A stretch of DNA of 64,000 nucleotides from Myxococcales bacterium (GTDB taxonomy: Bacteria > Lernaellota > Lernaellaia > Lernaellales > Lernaellaceae): positions 1-64,000 of the forward strand of contig JAAYVF010000007.1 of NCBI GenBank assembly GCA_012517325.1, given 5' to 3'. The position numbers were made by a program, and so were the translations under genes. The notes below the pieces were generated by a model. The model worked only from the letters and a program-made list of their open reading frames with translations, did no database searches and was not told where the DNA came from. Of the stretch, positions 1 through 8,481 are shown piece after piece. The first letter of the stretch is position 1, and every line of letters starts with the position of its first letter.

Positions 1-285
1 GCGGCCGCGATCGACGCGGGGATAAAATTTCGCCTGCACGACCTTCGCGCCTCGTTCCACAACGAATTGCTCCGCGCCGGCGTGGATGAAATCTACCGCA
101 AGATTCTGATGGGCCACGGCAAGGACCTGGCGTTCGCTTCGACCGTGCAGGAACGGTATGCTCGGGTGCTTGATGCCGACCTAACCCGGATCATAAACTC
201 GCTGCCGTCTTGTCAACAGCTTGTCGCCGAAATTTTGGAAATGCCGGTAAACCGTAGCAATAAACACAAGTTAGAATCGAGCTAG
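1..285 (+). CDS. Tyrosine recombinase/phage integrase, C-terminal fragment (5' end outside window)
   Basis: This is the last 94 codons of a site-specific recombinase; the frame is open from base 1, so the gene starts left of the window. The fragment carries the C-terminal catalytic signature of tyrosine recombinases: HDLR (His-x-x-Arg) near codon 18, a GH pair in LMGHGKD, and a candidate nucleophile Tyr in QERYARV. The family cuts and rejoins DNA at attachment sites through a 3'-phosphotyrosine. The stop codon lies only 6 nt before a 3' tRNA half, the usual position of an integrase beside its own att site. I infer that the element lies to the left and that chromosomal DNA begins at the tRNA fragment. 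The subfamily cannot be assigned from so short a piece. Confidence 0.85.
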   Translation, partial: AAAIDAGIKFRLHDLRASFHNELLRAGVDEIYRKILMGHGKDLAFASTVQERYARVLDADLTRIINSLPSCQQLVAEILEMPVNRSNKHKLESS

Positions 286-291
286 TCGTGT

Positions 292-333
292 CTACGAATC
301 CGTGTGTCGGGGGTTCAAATCCCTCCAGTCGCG
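292..333 (+). other. Displaced 3' half of tRNA-Arg(ACG): attachment site of the integrated element
   Basis: The 42 bases fit canonical tRNA positions 32-73. They give anticodon loop CTACGAA (292-298, anticodon ACG), stem TCCGT, a 5-nt variable loop, T-stem GGGGG/CCCTC with loop TTCAAAT (309-325), acceptor strand CAGTCGC and discriminator G. CCA is not encoded. The bases immediately 5' (CGTGT) cannot pair with TCCGT, and no D-arm or acceptor 5' strand is present, so tRNA identity begins at the anticodon loop. This is the pattern left when an element recombines into a tRNA gene and displaces the native 3' end. A restored tRNA-Arg is expected at the far (left) end of the element. Confidence 0.75.
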
Positions 334-343
334 CGGCGGAGCG

Positions 344-377
344 AGCCCGGCGGCCATTGAGGTCGCCGGGCTTTTTT
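344..377 (+). terminator. Rho-independent terminator behind the tRNA-Arg remnant
   Basis: A 12-bp stem (344-355 with 361-372, one G-T pair) closes a 5-base loop and runs into six Ts (372-377). It is probably the native terminator of the interrupted tRNA gene and now also ends the integrase transcript. Confidence 0.85.
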
Positions 378-410
378 ATTGGCCGGGCCGGTTCAAACCG
401 CCGCCATCTC

Positions 411-439
411 TTGCGGGATGCGTTTCGTATTGCTATGAC
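411..439 (+). promoter_or_regulatory. Possible sigma-70 promoter for proBA
   Basis: TTGCGG (411-416), a 17-bp spacer and TATGAC (434-439) precede proB by about 90 bases, just after the tRNA terminator. The match is partial (3/6 and 4/6), so this is a suggestion. Confidence 0.35.
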
Positions 440-531
440 CCTAGGCAAGGCAAAAGGAAGGATTACTTTATTCGTTGCCGGCCACCCAACCCGGAGAGCG
501 GCTCCGGCTGATTCGAAACGAAGGGTTCTTC

Positions 532-1665
532 ATGCGAAAGCGAATCGCCAACGCGCGGCGTGTCATCGTCAAACTCGGTTCAAGCACGATCGGCGCCCCT
601 CACGGCGGCCTCGACGTCGCCTGCATCACGGGTTTGGCGGGTGAGATCGTCGCGGCCCGTCGCGCGGGCGTCGAAATCGTGATCGTTTCCTCGGGCGCCA
701 TCCTCGCCGGTCGCGGCAAACTGCGGATCACTACGCCCAATTCCCAACTCGACGTGGTCGCCAAACAGGCGATCGCCGCCGTGGGCCAGGTCGAGATCAT
801 GCGTTTCTGGCAGTACATTTTCGATTGGTACGGCGTCGTCGTCGGGCAAATCCTGGTCACGCGCGAAGTGATCGGTCAACGCAAGAGTTTCATCAACGCC
901 CGCCATACGCTGCAGGCGCTCCTCGCCCGCGACGTCATTCCCGTCGTCAACGAAAACGATTCCGTGGCCGTCGAGGAAATCCGGCTGGGCGACAACGACA
1001 ACCTCTCGGCAATGGTGGCCGGCCTGGTGGACGCGGAATTGCTGATCCTGCTGACCGACAAAGACGGGCTTTATTCGAACGACCCCGCGGTGGATCCGAC
1101 CGCCAAGCTGATCCCCTTCGTTTCCCTGCATGACGACGGCGGCGAATTCGTGACCGGCGATTCGCGTTCGGGGGTCGGCCTGGGCGGCATGAACACGAAA
1201 GTGGCCGCCGCCAAGACCGCCGCGCGCTTTGGCGTGCCGACGGTGATCGCCGCCGGGAAAAAGCACGGCATTCTCACCGAAATCCTGACCGGCCGCGAAG
1301 TCGGGACACTCTTCGAACCCTTCCTGGAACCGCTCAAGGGCCGCAAACGATGGATTTTGTGCCAGGACGCCCCGTCCGGCGAAATCGTCGTGGATGACGG
1401 CGCCCGGGCGGCGCTGGTCAAGGGCGGTAAAAGTCTGTTGCCGAGCGGCATCCTGAACGTCAAAGGCGAGTTTGACCAGGGCGATGCCGTTTTGATCCGC
1501 GCGGCGGACGGACACGACATCGCGCGCGGTCTGGCCAATTACACGGCGGATGAAATCCGGCGGATCAAAGGGTTGAATTCGGCCGCGATCGAATCCGTTT
1601 TGGGCTATACGGCGGGAGAAGAAGTCGTGCACCGGGACGATTTTGCGCTGCTCGAATCGCCGTGA
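532..1665 (+). CDS. proB: Glutamate 5-kinase
   Basis: Phosphorylates L-glutamate with ATP to gamma-glutamyl phosphate, the first and usually feedback-controlled step of proline synthesis; cytosolic. The 377-residue protein opens with RRVIVKLGSSTIG, the kinase-fold nucleotide loop, and has the SSGAI segment, NENDSV near residue 140 and GDNDNLSA (glutamate/ATP site), then LLTDKDGLY and GVGLGGMNTKV. The C-terminal 80 residues have PUA-domain features (ARGLANYTADEIRRIKG). Length is close to the usual 365-375. I chose the ATG at 532, preceded by AAGGG, because the frame upstream overlaps the promoter region and shows no kinase similarity. It is followed by proA after 49 nt. Confidence 0.95.
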   Translation: MRKRIANARRVIVKLGSSTIGAPHGGLDVACITGLAGEIVAARRAGVEIVIVSSGAILAGRGKLRITTPNSQLDVVAKQAIAAVGQVEIMRFWQYIFDWYGVVVGQILVTREVIGQRKSFINARHTLQALLARDVIPVVNENDSVAVEEIRLGDNDNLSAMVAGLVDAELLILLTDKDGLYSNDPAVDPTAKLIPFVSLHDDGGEFVTGDSRSGVGLGGMNTKVAAAKTAARFGVPTVIAAGKKHGILTEILTGREVGTLFEPFLEPLKGRKRWILCQDAPSGEIVVDDGARAALVKGGKSLLPSGILNVKGEFDQGDAVLIRAADGHDIARGLANYTADEIRRIKGLNSAAIESVLGYTAGEEVVHRDDFALLESP

Positions 1666-1714
1666 TCGAAGGATTGCCGGCGCGGCAGGCCGCCGATCGG
1701 GAGGATCCGACGAC

Positions 1715-2974
1715 ATGAAAAACGAATCCGTGGAATTGAAACAACTGGCCCTGGCGGCGCGGCGCGCCTCCCTGCGATTGGCCGACGCCGATCCGGCCAT
1801 GAAAAACCGGGCGCTACTGGAAATGGCGCGGCTGCTCCGCGACCGGACCGGCGCCATCCTCGCGGCGAACCAGAGCGACATGGAGCGCGGACGGGCCGGC
1901 AAGCTGTCCGCGGCGCTGCTCGACCGCCTGCTGTTGACCGAGGATCGCCTGGCGACGCTGGCCAAGGGCATCGAGGAAATCGCCGCCCTGCCCGACCCGG
2001 TGGGCGAAATCTCCCCGCTGACCAAGCGGCCCAACGGCCTGCTGGTTGGGCGGATGCGCATTCCCCTGGGCGTGATCCTGATGATCTACGAAGCGCGGCC
2101 CGGCGTCGCGGCGGACGCGGCGGCCTTGTGCCTCAAGGCGGGTAACGCGGTGATCCTGCGCGGTGGGTCGGACGCGGCCGACAGCAACCGGATGTTCGGC
2201 GATGTGTTGCGGTCGGCGCTGGACGAGACGGGGTTGCCGGTCGATGCCGTGACGGTCGTCGATCGCGGCGGCCACGAGAGCATCGCCGAGCTTTTGCGGT
2301 TCGATGAGGAAATCGATCTGGTCATCCCGCGCGGCGGCGAAGGTTTGATCCGCTTCGTCGCCGAGCATTCGCGCATCCCGGTGCTCAAGCACTACAAGGG
2401 CGTCTGCCACCTGTTCGTCGACCGCGACGCCGACCCGCAGATGGCGGTGGACCTGGCGCTGAACGGCAAGGTGCAGCGACCCGGCGTCTGCAACGCCGTC
2501 GAAACGATTCTTTTTCACGAGGACTGTGCTCCGGAATTGTTGCCGTTGGTTTGTCGCGAGCTGGCCGACCACGGGGTGCGGATCCGGGGCGACGCGCGGA
2601 CGCGGCAGCTCTACCCGCCGGCCGAAGCGGCGACGGAGGCCGACTGGCCGGCGGAATATCTGGATTTGATCGTCGCCGTGCGGGTCGTGCCAGACCTGGA
2701 CGAGGCGATCGCCCACATTCGGAAATACGGCTCGAATCACACCGAGGCGATCGTGACCGAGCATTACGAGAGCGCGATGAAGTTTCTGCGGCGGGTCGGA
2801 TCGTCGACCGTGCTGATCAACGCCTCGACGCGGTTCGCGGACGGGCAGCAACTCGGCCTCGGCGCGGAAATCGGCATCTCGACGACCAAGCTGCACGCCT
2901 ACGGTCCCATGGGGCTCGAAGGCCTGACAACGCAAAAGTTCATCGTTTTCGGCGACGGTCAGGTCCGGGAATAA
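1715..2974 (+). CDS. proA: Gamma-glutamyl phosphate reductase
   Basis: Reduces gamma-glutamyl phosphate with NADPH to glutamate-5-semialdehyde, the second step of proline synthesis. The product is 419 residues, the family norm. It shows the aldehyde-dehydrogenase-like fold landmarks: YEARPGVAADAAALC near residue 125, NAVILRGGSDA, and the catalytic cysteine in QRPGVCNAVETIL near residue 268. The C-terminal LGAEIGISTTKLHAYGPMG segment is diagnostic. The ATG at 1715 has GGAGG about 10 nt upstream. proB and proA products normally act together because the phosphorylated intermediate is labile. The stop codon overlaps the start of the next gene. Confidence 0.96.
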   Translation: MKNESVELKQLALAARRASLRLADADPAMKNRALLEMARLLRDRTGAILAANQSDMERGRAGKLSAALLDRLLLTEDRLATLAKGIEEIAALPDPVGEISPLTKRPNGLLVGRMRIPLGVILMIYEARPGVAADAAALCLKAGNAVILRGGSDAADSNRMFGDVLRSALDETGLPVDAVTVVDRGGHESIAELLRFDEEIDLVIPRGGEGLIRFVAEHSRIPVLKHYKGVCHLFVDRDADPQMAVDLALNGKVQRPGVCNAVETILFHEDCAPELLPLVCRELADHGVRIRGDARTRQLYPPAEAATEADWPAEYLDLIVAVRVVPDLDEAIAHIRKYGSNHTEAIVTEHYESAMKFLRRVGSSTVLINASTRFADGQQLGLGAEIGISTTKLHAYGPMGLEGLTTQKFIVFGDGQVRE

Positions 2975-5319
2975 TGAAGGTCCCAATCAAAAGCGTTCTG
3001 CGGCGTTGGGGATCGGCGAAAGGATTCTCCAAGCAAATTCACATCCGCCGGCTGGGGCTGCTGGTCGGCGTGGCCGCGCTGATCGCGATCGCGCTTTCAC
3101 CCAATCTGCTCAGTCGAGTGCCACGCTATAACGTCGGCGATTACCACGTCGGGGTCTACCGCGCCCCCTTCGCCCTGACTGTTACCGACGAGCTGGCCAC
3201 CGCCGCGGCCCAAAAACGGGCCGTGGCCGACGTGCCGCCGATTTTCGATTTCGACCCGGCCATCGGCGAGCAGGCGATCCGCCAGACCCAGCTTGCTTTC
3301 CGCCGGATCCAGGACCTCAACCAGCCGCTGGCGGACCTGCAAAGTGAAAAAATCGGCGCCAAGGAAAAGGCGCGCCGGTTGGCCGAACTGGAGCAAACCA
3401 TCCGCCGGAAAGCCGACCAACAGCGCGGCGATTTCGAAAAGCAGTTCGGCGTCGAAATGAAGGACGCCGAATTCAGTCTGCTGTCGAACGTCGAACTATC
3501 CGCCCAGCTCGCCGAACGCACGACGGCGCTGCTGCGCACCGCTTACGCCAAGTACATCACCTTCGACGCCGCCCAGGCCCGGCCGGCGATGGCAACGCCC
3601 GGCGAACCGGAAAAACCCCTACTCCTGCAATTGCAGACGAAAGGCAAGATCGCCACCGTCTCCGTCGCCGCCGCGGATCTCCTCGCGCCGAACCAGGCGG
3701 AGAAATTGCTGGCGCCGGAAGCCAGGCCGGAAAACGACGCCCTTCCCCCGGAAGCCGAGCGGCTGGCACTGCAAATCGCCTTGGCACAATTGAAACCAAA
3801 CTTGCTGTTCAATGCCGCCGCCACCGAGGAGGCGCGCCGCGCGGCGGCGCTGGCGGTGCTTCCGGTCACCTACAATTTCGAAAAGAACCAATTGATCATC
3901 GGCGACGGCCGCCAGGTGACCGAACAGACGATCGTCGTGCTCGACGAAATCCGCCGGCGGACTGAAACGCGCGGCTGGCTGGTCGTCGCGCTCGGCCTGT
4001 TGCTGTTGGTTTTCGCCACTCTGTTTTTATCGTTCTGGCTTTCCGACGCGAACCTCGACGCCTTCAACATCACCGACCGCGACGTGCTGATGATGAGCAT
4101 CCTCCTGGTCGCCACGCTTTTTCTGTTCCGCCTGGCCGGCTGGTTCGACGATCGGCTGAGCCTCTTGTTCCCGCGCAAGCCCGAAATGATGTTGATCTTT
4201 CTCTTCCCGCTCGCCGCGCCGGCGATGATCGTCCGTTTTCTGACGCGCTTCGAAATCGGCCTGATTTTTTCGGTCGTGTTGACCTTGCTGAGCGTGCTGG
4301 CGGCCAACGTCCCGACCCAGTCCGCCGCGCTGATCTTTCTTTTGCTGCTGGTCGGCTTGCATACGATGGGGCGCGTCAAGCGGCGCGGCGAGGTCTGGCG
4401 CGGCGGCCTTTGGGTGGGCCTCGCGGCCGGCGTCGCCGCCTTGCTCAGCGCCGTGCTCAAGCAGGATTTTTCCCTGGGCGGTCTACTGGGATTGCCCCTC
4501 GCCGGCATCTTCGGCGGCCTGTTGTGCAGCATGTTGGTTCTCGGCGTCACCCCACTGTTCGAATCGTCCTTCGATTACCTGACCGACCTCTCCCTGCTGG
4601 AACTGGCCAACATCGAGCACCCGCTGCTCAAACAGCTTTCCCACAACGCGCCGGGAACTTTCCACCATTCGCTCGCGATCAGTTCGCTGGCGGAAACGAC
4701 GGCGGAAGCGATCGGCGCCAACGCACTACTGGCGCACGTCGGCGCGATGTTCCACGATGTCGGCAAGAGTCTGCAGCCGGCCTATTTCGTCGAGAATCAG
4801 TTGGGCGACAATCCGCACGACCAGATCCGCTCGCCCGAGGAATCGGCGCGCATCCTGATCGCCCACGTGCCGGACGGCGTCCGCCTGGCGAAGGAACACC
4901 GGCTGCCGCCGAGTCTGATCGACTTCATCGAGCAGCACCACGGTACGCGTTCGGCGGCGTACTTTCTCGCGCAGGCGCAACAGCGCGCGGCGGCGGGCGG
5001 CGCGCCGGCGGACGAATCGCTGTTCCGTTACCCCGGCCCCAAACCGCAAACCAAGGAAACCGCGATCCTGATGCTCTGCGACGTGATCGAGGCGCGCAGC
5101 CGCACCCTGGAAAAGCGTACGCCGGAAATCGTCGGTGGCATGGTGCGCGAAATGCTGGACCGCATCCGCGCGGAAGGACAGCTCGCCGAATGCCCGCTCA
5201 CCGAAAGCGATCAGGAGAAGATCGTCACCGCGCTGACCGGCGCGATCATCGGCCTGCGCCACGAACGCATCGCCTACCCGGACCAGGTGCGGCATCCGCG
5301 CGAAGGGACGAATCGCTAA
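2974..5319 (+). CDS. 7TM-HD family phosphohydrolase (PgpH/YqfF-type cyclic dinucleotide phosphodiesterase)
   Basis: A 781-residue membrane protein. It has one N-terminal membrane helix (about 25-45), a roughly 290-residue extracytoplasmic 7TMR-HDED-type domain, seven membrane helices (about 335-545) and a cytosolic HD domain. The metal-site residues are visible in GTFHHSLAIS and FHDVGK near residues 567-594, followed by HGT in IEQHHGTRSAAYF. Characterised relatives (Listeria PgpH) hydrolyse c-di-AMP; the substrate here is inferred. The ATG shares its A with the proA stop (TAATG), so translation is probably coupled to proBA. This is unusual, since the family often sits beside ybeY. Its stop overlaps the convergent rlmN stop. 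Confidence 0.9.
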   Translation: MKVPIKSVLRRWGSAKGFSKQIHIRRLGLLVGVAALIAIALSPNLLSRVPRYNVGDYHVGVYRAPFALTVTDELATAAAQKRAVADVPPIFDFDPAIGEQAIRQTQLAFRRIQDLNQPLADLQSEKIGAKEKARRLAELEQTIRRKADQQRGDFEKQFGVEMKDAEFSLLSNVELSAQLAERTTALLRTAYAKYITFDAAQARPAMATPGEPEKPLLLQLQTKGKIATVSVAAADLLAPNQAEKLLAPEARPENDALPPEAERLALQIALAQLKPNLLFNAAATEEARRAAALAVLPVTYNFEKNQLIIGDGRQVTEQTIVVLDEIRRRTETRGWLVVALGLLLLVFATLFLSFWLSDANLDAFNITDRDVLMMSILLVATLFLFRLAGWFDDRLSLLFPRKPEMMLIFLFPLAAPAMIVRFLTRFEIGLIFSVVLTLLSVLAANVPTQSAALIFLLLLVGLHTMGRVKRRGEVWRGGLWVGLAAGVAALLSAVLKQDFSLGGLLGLPLAGIFGGLLCSMLVLGVTPLFESSFDYLTDLSLLELANIEHPLLKQLSHNAPGTFHHSLAISSLAETTAEAIGANALLAHVGAMFHDVGKSLQPAYFVENQLGDNPHDQIRSPEESARILIAHVPDGVRLAKEHRLPPSLIDFIEQHHGTRSAAYFLAQAQQRAAAGGAPADESLFRYPGPKPQTKETAILMLCDVIEARSRTLEKRTPEIVGGMVREMLDRIRAEGQLAECPLTESDQEKIVTALTGAIIGLRHERIAYPDQVRHPREGTNR

Positions 5320-6356
5320 TCCGTCGATTTTTCCGTTTCGCGCGCCGCCAACTGGCCGCAGGCCGCCAGGATATCCTGCCCCCGCGGTTTGCGAACAATG
5401 ACGGTCAGTTGATGATCGAGCAGAATTTGTTGAAAGCGGCGCACACGCTCCTCGTTCGGCGGCGCGCACTCCGATCCGCTGAAGGGATTGGCGGCGATCA
5501 GGTTGATCTTCGGGCGCAAATCACCGACCAGCCGCGCCAGGCGGTGAGCGTCCTCGTCGGAATCGTTGACCCCGGCCACCAGCGAGTATTCGAACGTGAT
5601 CCGTTTGCGATGCGGCACCGGAAAGCACCGGCAGGCGTCGATTAATTCCTTCAACGGGTATTTGCGGTTGGCGGGCACCAGGCGACTGCGCGTCTCGTCA
5701 TCCGCAGCGTGCAGGCTGACCGCCAGGCTGACGTCGACCCGCCTTCCCAGTTCCAACATTTGCGGCACCAGCCCCACCGTCGAGAGCGTCAGTTTGCGCG
5801 GGCTCAGGTTGTTGCCGTGATCGTCGTAAAAGATTTTCACGGCGGCGACGACGTGGTCGAGGTTGTCGAGCGGCTCGCCCATGCCCATCAGCACGACGTT
5901 GCTGATGCGCCGTGCGGGCAGAAGGCGCTGGGCCGCGTTGTACTGTTCGACGATCTCCCCGGGCGTCAGGTTGCGGGTCAGACCCAGGGTGCCCGTGCGG
6001 CAGAAGCGGCACCCCCAACGGCAGCCGACCTGCGAGCTGATGCACAGCGTCACCCGGCCTTCCTCCGGGATGTATACGCTTTCGATGCGCTGCCCGTCGG
6101 GCAATTCGAATAAAAACTTGCGGGTGCCGTCCGCGCTTTCCTGAACGTCCAGCACCGGAAACCGCAGGATGAAGAATCGTTCTTCCAACCGCTCACGCAG
6201 ATCCTTGGCGATATCGGTCATTTCAGCGAAGGAAGCCGCGTCCTTTTTGTACAGCCAGGTGAAAAGCTGTTGCGCGCGGAATGGTTTCTCGCCCATCTCC
6301 GTCAATGCGGCGACGAGTTCCTGCCGCGTCAGGCTTTTAATGCATTGCCGGCTCAT
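5316..6356 (-). CDS. rlmN: Dual-specificity 23S rRNA/tRNA adenine-C2 methyltransferase
   Basis: A 346-residue radical SAM enzyme expected to methylate C2 of A2503 in 23S rRNA and of A37 in some tRNAs. The iron-sulfur triad is in CRWGCRFC near residue 118. The motifs MGMGEPLDN, LSTVGLVP and SLHAADDE are typical of RlmN, and the C-terminal AACGQLA contains the methyl-carrying cysteine. The N-terminal RQELVAALTEMGEKPFRAQQ helix region is the rRNA-recognition accessory domain. The ATG overlaps the stop of the upstream flavoprotein gene (ATGA), implying translational coupling. The stop codon overlaps that of the convergent 7TM-HD gene. Confidence 0.96.
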   Translation of the reverse strand: MSRQCIKSLTRQELVAALTEMGEKPFRAQQLFTWLYKKDAASFAEMTDIAKDLRERLEERFFILRFPVLDVQESADGTRKFLFELPDGQRIESVYIPEEGRVTLCISSQVGCRWGCRFCRTGTLGLTRNLTPGEIVEQYNAAQRLLPARRISNVVLMGMGEPLDNLDHVVAAVKIFYDDHGNNLSPRKLTLSTVGLVPQMLELGRRVDVSLAVSLHAADDETRSRLVPANRKYPLKELIDACRCFPVPHRKRITFEYSLVAGVNDSDEDAHRLARLVGDLRPKINLIAANPFSGSECAPPNEERVRRFQQILLDHQLTVIVRKPRGQDILAACGQLAARETEKSTD

Positions 6357-7582
6357 CGCGCCCGCTCCGCCGCGGCTTCCCCGGCGACGAACCCGGTGGA
6401 AAACGCGGCCTGCAAGTTGTAGCCGCCCGTTACGCCGTCCACGTCGAGCACCTCGCCGCACAAATAAAGCCCCGGGCAAACCCGGCTGGCCATCGTGCGC
6501 GGGTCCACCTCGTCGAGCACGACGCCCCCGGCCGTCACCAGGGCTTCGTCCCAACCGCGGTTGCCGGTCACCGCGAAGCGCAAATCCTTGCACAATTTGC
6601 CCAGCGCCGTGCGCGTCACTTTGCCGACCTCGGCGCAGCGCTGTCGCGGATCGAGCTGCAACCGCGACACGAACAAGGGAATGATCGCCTGGGGCAACAG
6701 CCCGTTGAGCACGTTCTGCAGCGGCGCGCGGCCGTCTTTTTCCAGGTCGCGCCGCAGCCGGGCGTCGAGCTGGGCCGGATCGAGCGCCGGTTTGAAGTCG
6801 AGCGAAATGACGGGATCGGCCAGGTCGAGCGCCTGATAGGAAAGGTCCACCGGCACCGCCCCGCCGAGCGAGGTGTTTTCCAGCAGCGCCTCGCCGAAAC
6901 CGGCGGCGACCTTGCGTTTGCCGTCCAACAAGGTCACGCCGACGTTGTGCAGCAGGATTTTCAAGGGGGCCTGGGGATTATCGATGCTCAATGGAACGAG
7001 CGCGGGCCGCGGCGGCGTCAACTTGTGCCCCAGGCGGGAGGCGAAACGAAAACCGTCGCCGGTCGAGCCGGTGCGCGGATAGCTCTTGCCGCCCGTCGCC
7101 AGAATCAATCGATTGGCCTGGATCCTGCCCCCCGCCAACTGCAGCAAAAAGCCCTTTTCCAGCGCGTCGATGGCCCGCACTTCGGTTTCGGTCCGCACCG
7201 CGCCGCCTTCGCCGCGCGCGTAGCGATACAGGGCGTTGACGACATCCAGCGCCTTTCCCGACTGCGGAAAAACGCGCCCGCCGCGCTCGACGACGCACGG
7301 CACCTGACGCTTTTCCAGCAGTTCGATCAGATCGCGGGAAAAAAAGCGGGAAAAGGCGCCGCGCAGAAATTCGCCGCCGCTGCGGTAGCCCTCGACGAAC
7401 AGCTCGACCGGCTTGTCGTTCGTCAGGTTGCCGCGTCCCTTGCCGGCGATGCCCAGTTTGCGGCCCACCTGATGCATTTTTTCCAGTACCAGGACCTTGG
7501 CGCCGGCGCGCGAAGCGGCCCCCGCCGCCAGCAATCCCGCCGCGCCGCCGCCCACGATGACGATGTCCCACTGTTCCATCAT
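6353..7582 (-). CDS. HI0933/YhiN-family FAD-dependent oxidoreductase (BaiN-like)
   Basis: A 409-residue flavoprotein. The N-terminus has the dinucleotide-binding motif IVIVGGGAAGLLAAGAAS (residues about 6-23) followed by VLEKMHQVGRKLGIAGKGR. The middle has RLILATGGKSYPRTGSTGDG, and the C-terminus ends in the second FAD motif, GLYLCGEVLDVDGVTGGYN. This is the HI0933/YhiN architecture; most members have no proven physiological reaction. Three in-frame starts are close together (7591, 7582, 7579); I use the tandem ATGs at 7582. The stop overlaps the rlmN start, so the two genes form an operon. Confidence 0.9.
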   Translation of the reverse strand: MMEQWDIVIVGGGAAGLLAAGAASRAGAKVLVLEKMHQVGRKLGIAGKGRGNLTNDKPVELFVEGYRSGGEFLRGAFSRFFSRDLIELLEKRQVPCVVERGGRVFPQSGKALDVVNALYRYARGEGGAVRTETEVRAIDALEKGFLLQLAGGRIQANRLILATGGKSYPRTGSTGDGFRFASRLGHKLTPPRPALVPLSIDNPQAPLKILLHNVGVTLLDGKRKVAAGFGEALLENTSLGGAVPVDLSYQALDLADPVISLDFKPALDPAQLDARLRRDLEKDGRAPLQNVLNGLLPQAIIPLFVSRLQLDPRQRCAEVGKVTRTALGKLCKDLRFAVTGNRGWDEALVTAGGVVLDEVDPRTMASRVCPGLYLCGEVLDVDGVTGGYNLQAAFSTGFVAGEAAAERAR

Positions 7583-7680
7583 GGCGGGCATCCTAGCGAC
7601 GGCGTCCGCCCTTTTCAACGCCCCCGGTTCGATCCGCCCGCCAACCGTGCTAAGCTGGGCCAAACAGGAAAGGACGTCCC

Positions 7681-8460
7681 GTGCCGCTGCCCGACGATTA
7701 CGAAGCGAAAAAAAACCGGGAGATCGCCTGGCACGAACAGTCGCGGGATCCACACCCGGGCCTGCTCAAACGGATTTTGTTTTCGCCCCTGATCACCAAC
7801 GCGGCGCGCGATCGTTACACCTACGACGCCGCCAAGCGCGAAATGACCGCCTTCAGCCGCCGCTATCACCCGCGGCCGATCGAGTCCCTGCTGATCGCCC
7901 CCTGCGGCAGCGGCGAGGATTATCCCTATCTGCGGGCTCTGGCGCCGCGGATTCACGGGATCGACCTGGCCGCCGCCGCGACGGCCCAGTGCCCGCCGGA
8001 GATGATCACGCGGGCCGGCGACATTCTCGCCTCCGGCTATCCCGACGATTCGTTCGATCTGATTGCCAGTCCGCTCTTTTTTCACCATTTGCTGAAAATC
8101 GGCTTCGCGCCGTTTCTGGCGGAATTCCATCGGCTGCTCAAACCCGGCGGGTCGCTGATCATTCTCGAGCCGTCGCTGTATTACCCGCTGAACATCCTCA
8201 CCCGCCCGCTCAAGCGCCTCTTGCACAATCCCTACGGCGAAGTGGCCGACGAGGATCCGTTCCCTCCGGGTCGCCTGCTTTCCGCATTGGCCGCAAGCGA
8301 CTATCGGGATCTGCGCTGGCAAGCCGCGACTTACAGCCATCCGGCGATTTTCGTACCCCTGGCCAAAGCCGTCACCTGGCTCATGAGGCCCTTTTTGGCG
8401 GCGCGGCCGTTTCGTTATTTCGGTTGGTTGATTCTGTACGGCGCGCGCAAGCCCGGCTGA
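7681..8460 (+). CDS. Class I SAM-dependent methyltransferase (substrate unknown)
   Basis: A 259-residue protein with a GTG start, supported by AGGAAAGGA 6-12 nt upstream. The Rossmann methyltransferase motifs are LIAPCGSGEDYPYL (motif I, with Cys in place of the usual Gly, near residue 72), the acidic HGIDLAAA, then DDSFDLIASPLFFHH, and FHRLLKPGGSLIILEP (motif IV/V). The C-terminal half contains a hydrophobic, basic region (PLNILTRPLKRLL, VTWLMRPFLAA) that suggests a lipid or membrane-near substrate, but this is inference. Divergent from the flavoprotein gene. Confidence 0.85.
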   Translation: MPLPDDYEAKKNREIAWHEQSRDPHPGLLKRILFSPLITNAARDRYTYDAAKREMTAFSRRYHPRPIESLLIAPCGSGEDYPYLRALAPRIHGIDLAAAATAQCPPEMITRAGDILASGYPDDSFDLIASPLFFHHLLKIGFAPFLAEFHRLLKPGGSLIILEPSLYYPLNILTRPLKRLLHNPYGEVADEDPFPPGRLLSALAASDYRDLRWQAATYSHPAIFVPLAKAVTWLMRPFLAARPFRYFGWLILYGARKPG

Positions 8461-8481
8461 CGGGCCGCCGCCGGACCTCGG

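Noticed and set aside
258-333. Complete functional tRNA-Arg
   Set aside because: The bases 5' of the anticodon loop cannot form the anticodon stem, D-arm or acceptor stem, so only the 3' half is present.
191-448. Minus-strand open frame of 85 codons containing EGFEPPTHGF
   Set aside because: This peptide pattern is a familiar false gene made by reading antisense through the T-arm of a tRNA. It supports the tRNA fragment and not a protein.
580-2061. 493-codon open frame antisense to proB
   Set aside because: It mirrors proB/proA codon usage in high-GC DNA and shows no domain; proB on the other strand is unambiguous.
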